Assembly: GCF_000003815.2 (NCBI RefSeq)
Contig: NC_049986.1
Coordinates: 25,073,630-25,137,629, forward strand
Length of the DNA: 64,000 bases
Source of the DNA: Branchiostoma floridae
Lineage: Eukaryota > Chordata > Leptocardii > Amphioxiformes > Branchiostomatidae
Reading direction: 5' to 3'
Position 1 is the first letter of the stretch. Every line of letters starts with the position of its first letter. The notes under the pieces are model-generated. The model was given only the letters and a program-made list of their open reading frames with translations, was not told the DNA's origin and did not search any database. A program made the position numbers and the translations under genes. Shown piece by piece: positions 16,061 to 26,930 of this stretch.

Positions 16061-19000
16061 CTTTCAAAACAAAGTTTTATTTCTATCGTTTATATCATTG
16101 TCGGTTTGATGTCCTTTGCACTGGGATAAGTGACTTTAATTTTTAGCACACGATAGCTTCCTGTGATTGGTTGAGCAGACAGTTGCGTATGACGTTCCTA
16201 CCTGTGATTGGTTGAGCAGACAATTGGGTAATGACGTGGTAGTGGTAGTTCCTCTGCGGATCGACATGACCGCTACACGAGTCGAACCCTCCGGCTTTGT
16301 GCAGCAGCCCCGCGTCATAACATCTGTCTGTGACGTAAGGGCTGTAGATGGGCACGCCGTTCACAGCCATGCCTGGAAAACAGCACGCCGGAACGGATGG
16401 AAACAGCACACGGAACGGATGGATATAGCACACGGAACGGGTGGAAACAGCACACGGAACGGATGGAAACAGCACACGGAACGGGTAGAAACAGCACACG
16501 GAACGGATGGAAACAGCACACGGAACGGGTAGAAACAGCACACGGAACGGATGGAAACAACACGCGGAACGGGTGGAAACAGCACATGGAACGGGTGAAA
16601 ACAGCACACGGAACGGGTGGAAACAGCACACGGAACGGGTGGAAACAGCACACGGAACGGGTAGAAACAGCACACGGAACGGGTAGAAACAGCACACGGA
16701 ACGGATGGAAACAGCACACGGAACGGGTGGAAACAGCACATGGAACGGGTGAAAACAGCACACGGAACGGGTAGAAACAGCACACGGAACGGGTGGAAAC
16801 AGCACACGGAACGGGTGGAAACACGACACGGAACGGATGGAAACAGCACACGGAACGGGTAGAAACACACACGGAACGGGTGGAAACAGCACACGGAACG
16901 GGTGGAAACAGCACACGGAACGGATGGAAAGAGCACACGGAACGGGTAGAAACAGCACACGGAACGGATGGAAACAGCACGCGAAACGGGTAGAAACAGC
17001 ACACGGAACGGATTGAAACAGCACACGGAACGGGTAGAAACAGCACACGGAACGGGTGGAAACAGCACACGGAACGGGTGGAAACAGCACGCGGAACGGG
17101 TGGAAACACGACACGGAACGAATGGAAACAGCACGCGGAACGGGTAGAAACAGCACACGGAACGAATGGAAACAGCACGCGGAACGGGTGGAAACACGAC
17201 ACGGAACGAATGGAAACAGCACACGGAACGGATGGAAACAGCACGCGGAACGGGTAGAAACAGCACACGGAACGGGTAGAAACAGCACATGGAACGGGTG
17301 GAAACAGCACACGGGACGGGTGGAAACACGACACGGAACGAATGGAAACAGCACGCGGAACGGGTGGAAACACGACACGGGACGGGTAGAAACAGCACAC
17401 GGAACGGATGGAAACAGCACGCGGAACGGGTAGAAACAGCACACGGAACGGGTAGAAACAGCACATGGAACGGGTGGAAACAGCACACGGAACGGATGGA
17501 AACAGCACACGGAACGGGTGGAAACAGCACATGGAACGGGTGGAAATAGCACACGGAACGGATGGAAACAGCACACGGAACGGATTGAAGCAGCACACGG
17601 AACGGATGGAAACAGTACACGGAACGGATGGAAACAGCACACGGAACGGATGGAAACAGCACACGGAACGGGTGAAATAGCACACGGAACGGGTGGAAAC
17701 AGCACACGGAACGGATGGAAACAACACACGGAACGGGTGGAAACAGCACACGGAACGGATGGAAACAGCACACGGAACGGGTGAAATAGCACACGGAACG
17801 GGTGAAATAGCACACGGAACGGGTGGAAACAGGCCGTAGACACGACAGTAACACCATGTAAGACTCTACGTACACCAGTCAGATATAGCTATACCATCCC
17901 TCAGCTTACAAACATGAAGCGGGTGAAACTGCACATAACTCTAAAGATAGCACATACACCCGATAGACTAAATGATTAGCCTAAAAACAGTACATACACT
18001 TGAATGTATACACGTCTAATAAAACAGAACATAAACTTCAAACAACAGAAAAGTACGTAAATCCGATAAAAAGAGCATATAAACCTGATAAAAAGAGTGC
18101 CTAAACCCGATGAAAACAGTATGTAAACCCAATGAAAACCGTATGTAAACCTGATAAAACAACACATAAATAAAGCCAGTAGTACTTACCTATGGGTCCG
18201 TCCGGCAGGCAGCTCGGCCGGGACGCGAAGGTGGCGTTCCGCCGAACACGGTAGATGTGCGGCTGTTTCTGCGGCGGCAGGAATAAAAAAGACTTGTGTC
18301 AGGAAGAACAGATTAGTGTCTCATGTACGCTGAAACTATAATGTGCATGTTTAACGTCAATAATAAGTAATTTCATTGATGTGCAATTTCCACTGTTAGT
18401 TATTTTCTACCTATTATCATGTGTTCTGTAGTTATGATGCTATTCTATGTTTGGGTTTGCTCCCATGATATATTTTTTTGATCACCAATAGGCAATAAGA
18501 ATCTCCTTGGATGAAGGAAATAAATGAAACAAAATGAAACGATGCACCATCCCGTGGCATACAAACAATACAAACAATAGTATGCCAGTCCGGCATCTGT
18601 CTGCTCTCCTGGTAGATTTTCCGATTTCTCCGTCACCATTACCGTTATTTCACAGCTTGCCGCCTCGTTCCTCATGCTTTATCAACCCTTGCTGAGACGA
18701 ACCGTTCCCGCGGAACGGACCGAGTTTGTCTCTTATCTATGTACCGCAGACACCAAATGCGGGCCGGTACGAAAGGAGAAGGGACGGTGTAACTCAAATG
18801 TGCAATTTTCAACAGAAACACGGATGTATGATTTTCAACAGAACGGTTCATTAAACGTAAAGCTGGTTCATGCAGAAGAAGGCAATCTCAGACGGCAAAC
18901 TTTATCCCTTACTTAAGCTGCTTCGCGATCTCTCTCTCTCTCTGTCTCTCTCTCTCTCTCTGTCTCTCTCTCTGTCTCTCTCCCTCTCTCTCTCTCTCTC

Positions 19001-22000
19001 TCGCTCACACACACACACACAGTGAGAGAGGGACAAGCCAAAAACATTAAATTTCTGCCTATCTACTTGTTGTGTAGAGACCGTGCGGCTAGATACTTCG
19101 ACAACTCCAGTCTGGACGGACGATGTCGGTGCAAATTCTCATGTACATAAAGACTGCTGATACGAATCATGGCCTAAGATTGTCTAACTTCGTATTACGG
19201 TTGTAAAATGGGTCACTGACTGTGATTGGTTGATTATTAATCATCATTGTATAAATGAGTCATCACCTGTGATTGGTTGGTTATCAATCTTTGCTGTACA
19301 AATGGGCCATCAACTGTGATTGGTTGATTATGTATCATTACATCGTGTATATGGGTCATCGATTGTGATTGGTTGGCAAAGGCCTTAAGGGGAATTAGAC
19401 GGATCATCAACTGCCATTGGACAGCACGGGTCACTGTGTGAATCATCATTAGTTGCGAATAATTGAATGTGGGTAATTAGATGCGTTATAAACTGTGATT
19501 GGTTGGTAATAAATACAAGTATGTGAGGTACACGGTTTATACGAACTTGACTTATGCCTTCAAAGAAGAAGTCAAACCCGACAATAGTATTCATAGTATC
19601 ATGTAGTTGATTAGACACTAGTTTTATGTACTTACCTCTCTTAGTTCTTGAGACTGTGTATGCAATTAGCCCTTGGGCATGATTTTGCAAATAAACATAT
19701 AAACGCTACAGATCCCCAGATGATGATGTATTAAGTACATGAACACGTTAACGTTGTGACCGGTACGTCTCTTGTTGTGTTATATAGCAGTGGGGCCTCA
19801 TGGTCACTAGCAGGGCAGAGGCGTTATACACTGTTCGATACAAGCCGGCCGTTTTAAGTCTGAAGCACTCGTGCGATAAGGAGACACAGGTGAAAGGTTC
19901 ACTCCTGGTCAGCTGGTCGTGCGTTGCTGTGAACACGTTCTTGTGTGATATAGAGTCGGGGTTTAGTGGTGTATAATAGGGCAGATATCAAAGACATTTC
20001 GACACAGACTATCTTTTTCTAGTTTATTGGGTAAAGAGTACAAGAAGTCCAGAAATAGCCGCCGAGGCTGCATTATTTATTGTTTCTACTGGTGCAATAC
20101 TACACCAAGGCGAATATCAATCCAACGGGTGCCCCTGTTGTCATTTGTGTCTGTGGCCATGGCCGCTTCCCAGTCTGTTAAGCAAAGGGCACAACCCGCC
20201 CTACGTGCAAATACGTGCTCTCTACGTGTCAAAACGTGGGCAATTTTTTGGGGACCGTAAGTGGTAAGTACCGCCTCCGTACGAACTCGTGGGGAATCCG
20301 ATGGATTCGCTCGCCGTATGTGCCGGTACGGGCGATGCAGCTGCCTTGTACAGCCTGAACGTTTTCAGAAATGCGTGGCGGACTTACGGACAAATAGCAC
20401 GTACGGCGGGTTGCGCCTTTAGCTTGGCACGGACGTATAACAGGCCAGTATCACCTTGAAGAAGGTGACAGATGGTGACCACGTGACCGACAGGACGGCC
20501 ATGTATCAACTCCCTGGTTGTGTGCAAGGAACTTCGTTAACTGATACAATGTACCGTCTGCGATGAAGGTTAGATATCCAGACATAAGATGCGCAAGATA
20601 GTTTCTCAAGCAGCTAAATAGATTTCCCAAACCCATCTAGTTGATAGACTTGCTGTTATCTCGCCCAGTATATCATCGGCTTTGCCATCAACTCTCCAGC
20701 CTATCTGACACGTTGGGGCTGTATAATCGAAACGAGGCCCAAAGGACAGCTTTTGACTGGCACCAGTGATAACAGGGCGATGTTCAACACGCATTCTTAT
20801 TTTACTGTAGACTTTTATTAATAATTCCCAGTTCAAGTACATATTTCAATTCAAGTACAATGGATAGATACATATTTCAATGGATAGATACATATCAGTT
20901 CAAGTACAATGGGTAGATACATATTTCAATGGATAGATACATATCAGTTCAAGCACAATGGGTAGATACATATTTCAGGTCAAGTACAATGTGTACGTAC
21001 ATATTTCGGTTAAAGTACAATGGGTACGTTTATATCTCGGTTCAAGTACACAGGGTATATCTATATATTTTTATTAGTTCAACACGCATTGGTCCTGTAA
21101 GAGGACTGCAGCCCCTTCCGGTAGCATTCAACCGTACAACCAATAGTTGAAATGGTCGTTTCCAAAACCATATCCAGTTATTACTACTTGGTGCAATAGT
21201 TGAAAAACTTTGATTTTCACATAAGCTCTGAGCTTGAGTGTGTCGTCATCACGTCTTGTAGATACATTTTGTGTATTGCAATAGGTTAAAAAAGAACCTC
21301 ATCCGTCCATTCAGCAGCAGCCCAAGGACAGCGTACTCTAAAGGGCATCAGCGGTTACGGGGCTCTCCTGGCGATGTTCATGAAGGGTCCATCCGTGTAA
21401 TTTTCGTTCCGAGAGAGGGAGGAGCAACAACAGATCGAGATTCGAACTCACAACCTCCAGTTCAGAAGCAGCCCAAAAGGACACCGTGGGCTTGAAGGAC
21501 ACCACAGATGGCAGGTTGATGTTCATAACGCGTCGATCGGTGTAATTTCCGTTCTGAAGCCGCCCTGGGATCCTTTATGGTCCCGCCGGCCCGCGGAAAT
21601 AGAGGTCGCGCTGCATGTTCCCAACCGGTCGATATTTGGGGTAATGAGGACAGGTGGTGCTGCGATGGCTCTGCGATGGCTCTGCGATGGCGCTGTGATG
21701 GAGCTGCGATGGTGCTGCGATGGCACTGCGATGGCGCTGCGATGGCGCTACAATGGCGTTAAGATGGCGCTGCAATGGCGCTGCGATGGCGCTACGATGG
21801 AGCTGCGATGGCGCTACGATGGGGCTGCGATAGCGCTGTGATTGCTCTGCGATGGCGTTACGATGTTTTTGTCGATTTTGCTCTTAGTTTGTTTGCAGGG
21901 TGACAACTGGGAGGTAAAGTTGATGGATGTGGCAATACTGACACCTGTTTTCTCTAAGAAACAAACGGGTTGGTCACCCAAGGCTAACTTTGAAGAAGCT

Positions 22001-25000
22001 TATTGAGTTAGAAATTGGACTGGACGGTCCGGAACTTCTCGCAGCGATGTATGACAGACTGTACTGGAAGTCAAACTTCACTCGCTGCACCTCAGAGAGG
22101 ATGACAAATCATCATGATGATTGACTCCTCTGAAACCATCACCGAATCTACAAGCAGGCGTGCTTTGTTCGATCATGTTCTTCGTTGTGGAGCGCAGGTT
22201 GTGAACAGGGTGAAATATCTGATGGTGTAGGAAGTATTGACTCCGGCTGAAAGACCGAGTCATTTCTCGAATCTACGGGGAGATCTACGCTTCGGTTGGC
22301 GGCTCGGTTTGGTTCGTATGAATGGATTTGGAAGATGTGTGGTTTCTCTCGCGGCTTTGGTACGGGATGTGGAGATATCGGGAGGTAAGAAGGACTATGC
22401 ATGGATGTGGGAAAGATTGTGAGAGGCCTAGCTAGTCCCTCGGATTTCTGGGGCTGTATGAGCTGTGGGGTGTCTGAGGCCCGGTATTGGGAGGTGGGGC
22501 CAAACAAAACAAAATAAAACAAAACAAAAAAACACAAAAAAACACACCAACAACACTTTTCGTGTTTGGGGACACGGCAAAGGGCACTATCAAGCGGGGG
22601 CTGGTACAGCGGACACGTACACCTGTTCAGGAATTATCACCAGCTCCGCCGCATCAACAGGTCGCCAGTCTCCCATCCCCAGCTGAGCCACGATGTGCGG
22701 GTTACGACAGGAGGGGATTTCCATACAGATTAACAACTTGTGGAACAATCATGGGTATAACAGGCCAGCTGAGGCCACGGTAGTCTGGGTCCGGGCTCCT
22801 TAGGGCGGTGTATATAACATGTGGGATTTCCATACAGATTAACAACCTGCTGAACAGTCAGGGATATAACAGGCCAGCTGATGCAACGGCTAGCCTGGGG
22901 ACCAGGCTCCTTAGGGGCTTATGAGGATGAAATATGATCGGCCGGAGATTCCCATACAGATTCCACAGATGGATGATTGGAGCAACAATCAGAGAAATAA
23001 CAGACCAGCTGAGACCACGGCGTAGCCTAGGGACCGGACTCCGCGAAGGGCGTTCGTAGCCTGGAACCTCTAAGACAACAAGGCGATACGCGGTATATGA
23101 GGACTTCCATGGCTCGAATATTCTGCTCGGTTCACGGCTTCAGAGTGTTTGTGACGTCAATAGCCCGTTTAGCTCCACGAAATCGAACTCCAAACGCTCA
23201 CGGCGTTCCTTTTGGCAACTCTCGCGAGAGGACAGGTCAGGGGGTAACCTGACACCCCTGTAGTTACTGTTGCTATGGGAGCTACTCTCCGCTTTGACGA
23301 CCTGACATCCTGCCATCCTCCAGGAGATGCGGAATGAAACACCTGTTCGATTATCCGATGTTTGTAGCCATGTAATGAACGATGCTGTCATCAGCACCGA
23401 GGGGGAGTGGGAAGTTTCACTCTCCTGTGGAATAGTAAACTTTTGAACAGAGAATTTCTTTGCCAAAAGACTGGAGGGTTTGGGCATTGAACAAGGGGGA
23501 GAAGCCATAGCAATTGTTATTTGATATGAGTGGGAGGACTACTCTCTCTTTGCAGCCAGGGGCTGAAGAGCTTGCAATAGGCGGGGCTAAATCACAAGGG
23601 TCTGAAATGGCAGCCTGTATACAGCGCCTAGTGACCTCAATACGACACTAATTACCCCCACTTGCGGCCAAAGGACTGTAGGTTTTGAAGCACTCACATC
23701 AGGAAGGACCTCTACTCTTTTCGATAAGTGTGGTGGGAGGTTTAACTACTCTGTCTTCGCAGCCAGGGGCTGAATTGTGAGGAGTTTACAAAAGGCAAGG
23801 CACCAGGGGTCTGGAGTGGCTGCCAATTGGCGCTAACTTAGGTGACATCAATACGACTGCAGTTGCCCCAGGTGCGGCCAGATTGAGGACTGTAGGTTTC
23901 GAACCACCGAGACCAGGATAGCCCCTACTCTTTTTGATATGTATGGTGGGTTCTTTGAATAACGTGCTAGAGGTGCGGCTCTCCTCAAACACGGGACCTC
24001 CATTTAACATCCTTTCCGAGGGACTGCCCTAGCCGGCATATGTAAGGAAACGACAATATCCCCAGCGGAGGTGAACCTCCTTCACGTAGGTAATAACTGT
24101 TTCTCAGCGACCAATTTCTCTACAATTTCTGATGGTTTGAGATAAAAGCTTCTCCCATACATTCAAAATTTAAACAACCGAATCCGATGTTAATAGTTGT
24201 AACCGCGCCCGTTACTCCTGCTCCTGGTTCCTTGTACCTACCCAGGGTACCCCATCCATCCTCCGCAGTGACAACCTTAATCAGACTTTCCCGCCGGCTT
24301 CTCTGCATTAATCTTGCACAATTTCCCGCGCGGCTGGCGGCCTGATTATCAGGGTAATATACTAATAACAGTTGGGGGTCATCACTTCTGGGGCTTCACC
24401 TGGTGCCCAGTCTGCTCGTGACTCGGCCTACCGTGGCCTGGCCGGGCTCTCTACGGGGCAGGTGTAGGTCTCTGCCGCCGGGGTACTCTCTCGCACCCGG
24501 TAGGAATTTCGCACAGTAGCAAATTATGGTCATAAAACTCCTACTGCATGGATGAGACTTCAATCGTAAATTCCTACCGAGTGTGAAAGATTATTCAGGC
24601 GGCAGAAAGCCTAATCTGTCCCGTAGAGGGTCTAGACAATCCACGGTGGACAGGGCGCCTGGTTCCGGAGAGCTTGCAGCCGAACCCGAGACGGTTACGG
24701 AGAGCTGGCAGCCCAACCCGCCTCTGCTAGCTGTACATGGGAGAACAGATTCTGTAATCATCGGGGCCAGGACTTACTGAGATGTATTGACTTTTATACC
24801 ATGGATCAGAGAGTAAGATTATGATGTTTGTAGGATCCAACAGAAACACGGCGGCAGACAGGGGCGTCCTGACTGTGGATTCTCCAGCATTTTTCAGTTT
24901 TTCATCACCTCCCCAACCGAAGTCTGGCACCCATTTTTACTGGGAATGAGGAATCATCATCGGCATTTGCTCGTGGCGAGTAAAGAGTAGCAAGTGTTGA

Positions 25001-26551
25001 TGTCGGTATATTTGTCATATGCTTTTGTGCACTTTTCAGATACTTTTTTGTTCCCTTAAATAAGTAAAAAGTTTATTACAGATGAAAAATAACTGCATTT
25101 GATTTGAGCGGTTGGATAATCAGGGGGTTGGGTCGAAATCCAGAAGCAAAATTATTGATGAGGAGCCATCGGTGACACAGCTAAATGGGACGGAACTAGG
25201 TACTGACTCTGCATTATTCAGGTTTGGAAATTGCGCAGCTTAGCGGAGACAAATCGGGTGCTTACAGGAGCGAAATGCCGCCGTGCAAAATTCATGCCAC
25301 AAACACAAGCCGGCCCGTTAATCCATATCTGCCCGCGCGGTGCAAAATTCATGCCACAAACACAAGCCGACCCGTTAATCCATATGTGTCCGCGCGGTGA
25401 GCGGAGATCCATGCTCACCCATTGCGTCAGGTAACGATACTGGCCGTTATGGAGATGGGGGATCATTTTTCTTCATATAAGGTGTTTGCACGTGTCGTAA
25501 TGATAGCCGTGGCCGCCATGTTAACGTAACGCGTGGATCCAAGATGGCGACTAGAGAAACTAGTTAGAATTATCAACAACAAAATTACAAACAAAAAAAC
25601 AAAACGGGGTAACTGCTTCAGACGTTGATTAGCTAGCTTGGTGACTGCAGAAAAGCTTCAGGCCTTGATGAGAGGCCGTTCAACGCCCAAAAATGTGTTT
25701 TGTTAACCCTTAAGCTGCCAAGACAGGGTATATCCGGTATACAGACACATGCCCTGTATGCCACGCCCCGTTCTCTATCTAACCGAGATAGAGTATTCCC
25801 GGAATAAAACAGTATTGCGCGCTGGCAGCGCGGGAAACCGGGAAGTTTGGTCGTCGACCATGTTCGCGGGTTTTACGTTGGAGGTCAGGGGTCAAACCCT
25901 GGCACTGAGAGTATGTACGGGGCTGAAACTCAGTTAAAGTTAGGATTAGGTGAAAGTAGTCTTTCTTAAGAACTGCAGTACAAGGAAAAAGGGACAATTC
26001 CCCTGCTATAGGCCGTCTCCTGTGTTGCGGTTATGGTAGAAAGAAGTGAAAATGTCCCTACTTAAGGTGATGTCCTACGTTAAAGTAAGGGATAAGTGAG
26101 AATACAGGTGAAAGTGTCCCTACTACAGGCGGTGTCCTGTGTTAAGGTAAGGGTTAAGTGAAAGTAGAGAGAAAGCGAAAGTGTCCCTACTATAGGCGGT
26201 GTCCTGTGTTAAGGTAAAGGTTAAGTGAAAGTAGAGAATAAGTGAAAGTGTCCCTACTATAGGCGGCGTCCTGTGGAATCCCGGCCAGAGCCACACGGAC
26301 CTCCCCACGGCATGTGCCGGCACCCCGTTCCCCGTCACCACATGGTACGGTCCACTTCCGGTGCTGATGTAGAACCTGCCCTTCCCCACCGCAGCCGTCC
26401 TCAGCGCCGCCACCTCCCCCCGGGAGAGACAATGTACGGTCCCCGCGTGGAGCCACACAATAGTGCCCACAGCCACCACCAACCGGCAGAGGTAATGTAC
26501 CGTCCCGGTTTGTAGGCAGAGTAGAGCCCTCAGCAGCATTCTTACTTCCAT
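15521..26551 (-). CDS. Secreted YHYH-domain protein, four exons
   Basis: Joins on the minus strand: 26551-26258, 18268-18190, 16372-16236, 16060-15521. All join in phase: 1050 nt, 349 residues. Domain landmarks in order: YHVVTGNGVPAHAVG, LPDGPIGMAVNGVPIYSPY, the signature NYHYH, VAFDGFPIYGP, DLDECHGR, YRYHVTEDFPYFIGCFKG. This order is that of the YHYH family (bacterial and animal secreted proteins of unknown biochemical role; Cys and His clusters suggest an extracellular, possibly metal-linked fold). A hydrophobic N-terminus (MLLRALLCL, then a second hydrophobic stretch) suggests secretion; the C-terminus ends in a hydrophobic segment (SSVVMVTGLALGTMSLL) with a short basic end, compatible with a GPI signal or membrane anchor. 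The first exon's start and the acceptor of the last exon are the least certain points. Confidence 0.8.
16143..16235 (-). repeat. Duplicated donor region after YHYH exon 3
   Basis: Read on the minus strand, GTCATTACCCAATTGTCTGC and then TCAACCAATCACAG directly follow exon 3; a second copy beginning GTCATACGCAACTGTCTGC follows 42 bp later with the same CCAATCACAG end. The phase-0 donor used here (CAC|GTCATT) is the left edge of the unit. Between the copies lies a GTAGGA sequence that is a better donor by consensus but in the wrong phase. Confidence 0.7.
16236..16372 (-). CDS. YHYH protein exon 3 (signature motif)
   Basis: 137 nt: completes Gly, then MAVNGVPIYSPYVTDRCYDA, GLLHKAGGFDSCSGHVDPQ and RNYHYH. 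The GGFDSCSGHxxPxxxYHYH pattern is the diagnostic core of the family. Acceptor on the minus strand is GCTGTTTTCCAG; its pyrimidine tract resembles the 22-bp unit of the adjoining array. Confidence 0.85.
16375..17836. repeat. 22-bp minisatellite filling YHYH intron 2
   Basis: About 66 units of GGAACGGRTGGAAACAGCAC plus AC (plus-strand reading), with variants GGGTAG, CACGACAC and ATGGAACG. It starts next to the exon 3 acceptor. Because 22 is not a multiple of three and the unit holds no stop in most frames, all three minus-strand frames and plus-strand frames stay open for hundreds of codons with a 22-residue period; these are not separate genes. Confidence 0.97.
17880..18180. repeat. Decayed fringe of the 22-bp array
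   Basis: The 22-bp rhythm continues in diverged form (AACCCGATGAAAACAGTATG, ACCTGATAAAAAGAGCATAT and similar) up to the donor of exon 2. The intron is therefore array-derived from one splice site to the other, homogeneous near the acceptor and eroded near the donor. Confidence 0.7.
18190..18268 (-). CDS. YHYH protein exon 2
   Basis: 79 nt: KQPHIYRVRRNATFASRPSC then LPDGPI and one base of Gly; acceptor CTGCCGCCGCAG, donor G|GTAAGTACT, a near-perfect 5' splice site. LPDGPIGMAVNGVP spans the exon 2/3 join and matches the family's conserved GPIG-x-A-x-NGVP segment. One N-glycosylation sequon (NAT). Confidence 0.85.
18932..19030. repeat. (TC)n/(CA)n microsatellite
   Basis: A CT-rich tract interrupted by TG and CC, ending in (CA)8. 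It lies in intron 1 of the YHYH gene; 18269-18931 otherwise shows nothing recognisable. Confidence 0.95.
19205..19515. repeat. ~60-bp repeat with CCAAT boxes
   Basis: TGTGATTGGTTG occurs five times, usually preceded by GTCATC and followed by ATTATNNATCAT. The reverse reading CAACCAATCACA is an NF-Y-like box, the same core that is doubled at 16143-16235 in the next intron of this gene. Confidence 0.75.
20179..20425. mobile_element. ACGT-rich MITE, copy 1
   Basis: Inverted ends AAGCAAAGGGCACAACCCGC and the reverse complement of GCGGGTTGCGCCTTTAGCTT. The body has many ACGT words (TACGTGCAAATACGTGCTC, CTACGTGTCAAAACGTGGGC). A second copy with the same layout is at 59746-59980. Confidence 0.8.
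20830..21080 (+). repeat. ~34-bp minisatellite
   Basis: Six or more units of CAGTTCAAGTACAATGGGTA plus GATACATATTT, with increasing divergence to the right (GTACGTACATATTTCGG, GTACGTTTATATCTCGG). Just upstream (20460-20640) is a dispersed repeat fragment containing GATGAAGGTTAGA and TCTCAAGCAGCTAAAT, also seen near 40000 and 52765. Confidence 0.8.
21655..21865 (+). repeat. 9-bp minisatellite CTGCGATGG
   Basis: About 20 units of CTGCGATGGCG-type triplets (period 9 bp) with TACGATGG and TACAATGG variants. Period is a multiple of three, so the frame stays open; no evidence of a gene. Confidence 0.9.
21866..22690. other. YHYH intron 1, no clear feature
   Basis: A few long open frames exist on both strands but lack splice sites, conserved motifs or codon bias. 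An A-rich run (AAACAAAACAAAATAAAAC) at 22504-22555 may be an old retroposon tail. Confidence 0.4.
22690..23065 (+). repeat. Three ~125-bp tandem repeats
   Basis: Units share GATTTCCATACAGATTAACA, TATAACAGGCCAGCTGA and GGCTCCTTAGGG. Copies at about 22712, 22828 and 22950 are diverged. Confidence 0.75.
23540..24050 (-). mobile_element. tRNA-SINE family, reverse copies with extended 3' part
   Basis: Reverse complement of the SINE body: GAGGTGCGGCTCTCCTCAAA, ACGGGACCTCCATTTAACATC, TCTTTTTGATA-GTATGGTGG and the AAACCTACAGTCC end. The stretch 23540-23700 matches, in reverse, 36290-36435 (GCAGCCAGGGGCTGAA, GGCGGGGCTAAATC, ACAGCGCCTAGTGACCTCAA), showing that the family has a longer 3' region. Two partly overlapping copies are likely here. 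Confidence 0.65.
24060..25270. other. YHYH intron 1, no gene seen
   Basis: No exon with conserved motif or tandem array is recognised. A near-repeat ACCCGGTAGGAATTTCGCAC / TTCCTACCGAGTGTGAAAG at 24496-24590 forms an imperfect inverted repeat. Confidence 0.4.
25275..25405 (+). repeat. Two ~58-bp tandem copies
   Basis: TGCAAAATTCATGCCACAAA then CACAAGCC(G)G(A)CCCGTTAATC and CATAT occur twice in a row with two or three differences; the copies are separated by CCGCGCGG. Confidence 0.9.
25985..26257 (-). repeat. Tandem copies of the YHYH exon 1 donor edge
   Basis: On the minus strand the true exon end CACAGGACGCCGCCTATA|GTAGGG is followed by four further copies of ACACAGGACACCGCCTATAG, TAGGGACACTTTC and CTTTCACTTAACC at roughly 65-70 bp spacing, with decay to the left (GGACATCACCTTAAGTAGGG, GGAGACGGCCTATAGCAGGG). 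Each keeps a donor-like site and the last ~18 bp of the exon. Confidence 0.85.
26258..26551 (-). CDS. YHYH protein exon 1 (signal region and N-terminal domain part)
   Basis: 98 codons ending in phase 0: MEVRMLLRALLCLQTGTVHY, then a second hydrophobic stretch LVVAVGTIVWLHAGTVHCLS, GRFYIST, GPYHVVTGNGVPAHAVG and RTPPI. The YHVVTGNGVPAHAVG segment matches the start of the YHYH domain. The element GTVHYLC/GTVHCLS is an internal duplication of about 78 bp, so part of the N-terminus may be repeat-derived, and an acceptor inside (CTCTCCCGGGGGGAG) would allow a shorter exon. Start codon is uncertain. Confidence 0.55.
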
Positions 26552-26559
26552 ATTCTCAC

Positions 26560-26930
26560 AAATCTTATAGATATTCATGCAGTCCATAGACCAACTGGCC
26601 GTGGTCCCTCACCGGTGTGGATGTCAGCGTGGAACTGTCAGCACCATCCAGGGTAGACAATGTACCGTCCCGCGTAAACCATGCTGTTCCTTTTCTAATT
26701 TTCAGATTAATCCGTATTCACACGATTCAGTCATAGAAATCCAAATGTACATAATCCATAGAACAACTGGCCGTGGTCCCTCACCTCTGTGAATGTCAGT
26801 GCGGAGCCACTAAGATGGATAATGTACCGTCCCCGTGTGAAGACTCAGAGAAAAGCGCACCGTTCCGTCTAGCCTATTCTTCCAGCGCACCGTTCCATCG
26901 TGCAAATTCTCCCAGCGCGCCGTGTTTATG
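26560..26930 (-). repeat. Duplicated blocks upstream of YHYH exon 1
   Basis: Two ~175-bp blocks, at 26577-26680 and 26752-26850, share CCATAGAACAACTGGCCGTG, GTCCCTCACC and AATGTACCGTCCC. On the minus strand each reads GACGGTACATT... then GACATTCACAGAG|GTGAGG, i.e. a plausible exon edge with donor. The GGACGGTACATTG word also recurs twice inside exon 1. A separate small repeat, CCAGCGCACCGTTCC, lies at 26860-26920. Confidence 0.6.

Noticed and set aside
16397-17784. Plus-strand open frames of 66-125 codons with METAHGTGGNSTRNGWKQHT-like repeats
   Set aside because: The reverse reading of the same 22-bp array; no start context, splice site or domain.
16375-17836. Possible CRISPR array
   Set aside because: No unique spacers between repeats; the units are contiguous and the genome is eukaryotic.
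16143-17875. Minus-strand open frames of 478-566 codons with FHPFRVLFPSVPCAVSTRS-like repeats
   Set aside because: They are the three frames of a 22-bp minisatellite in an intron; overlap in all frames and the 22-residue period show they are not independent proteins.
23140-23508. 122-codon minus-strand frame beginning MASPPCSMPKPSSLL
   Set aside because: Lies in the intron of the YHYH gene, has no recognisable domain or splice context; could be chance.
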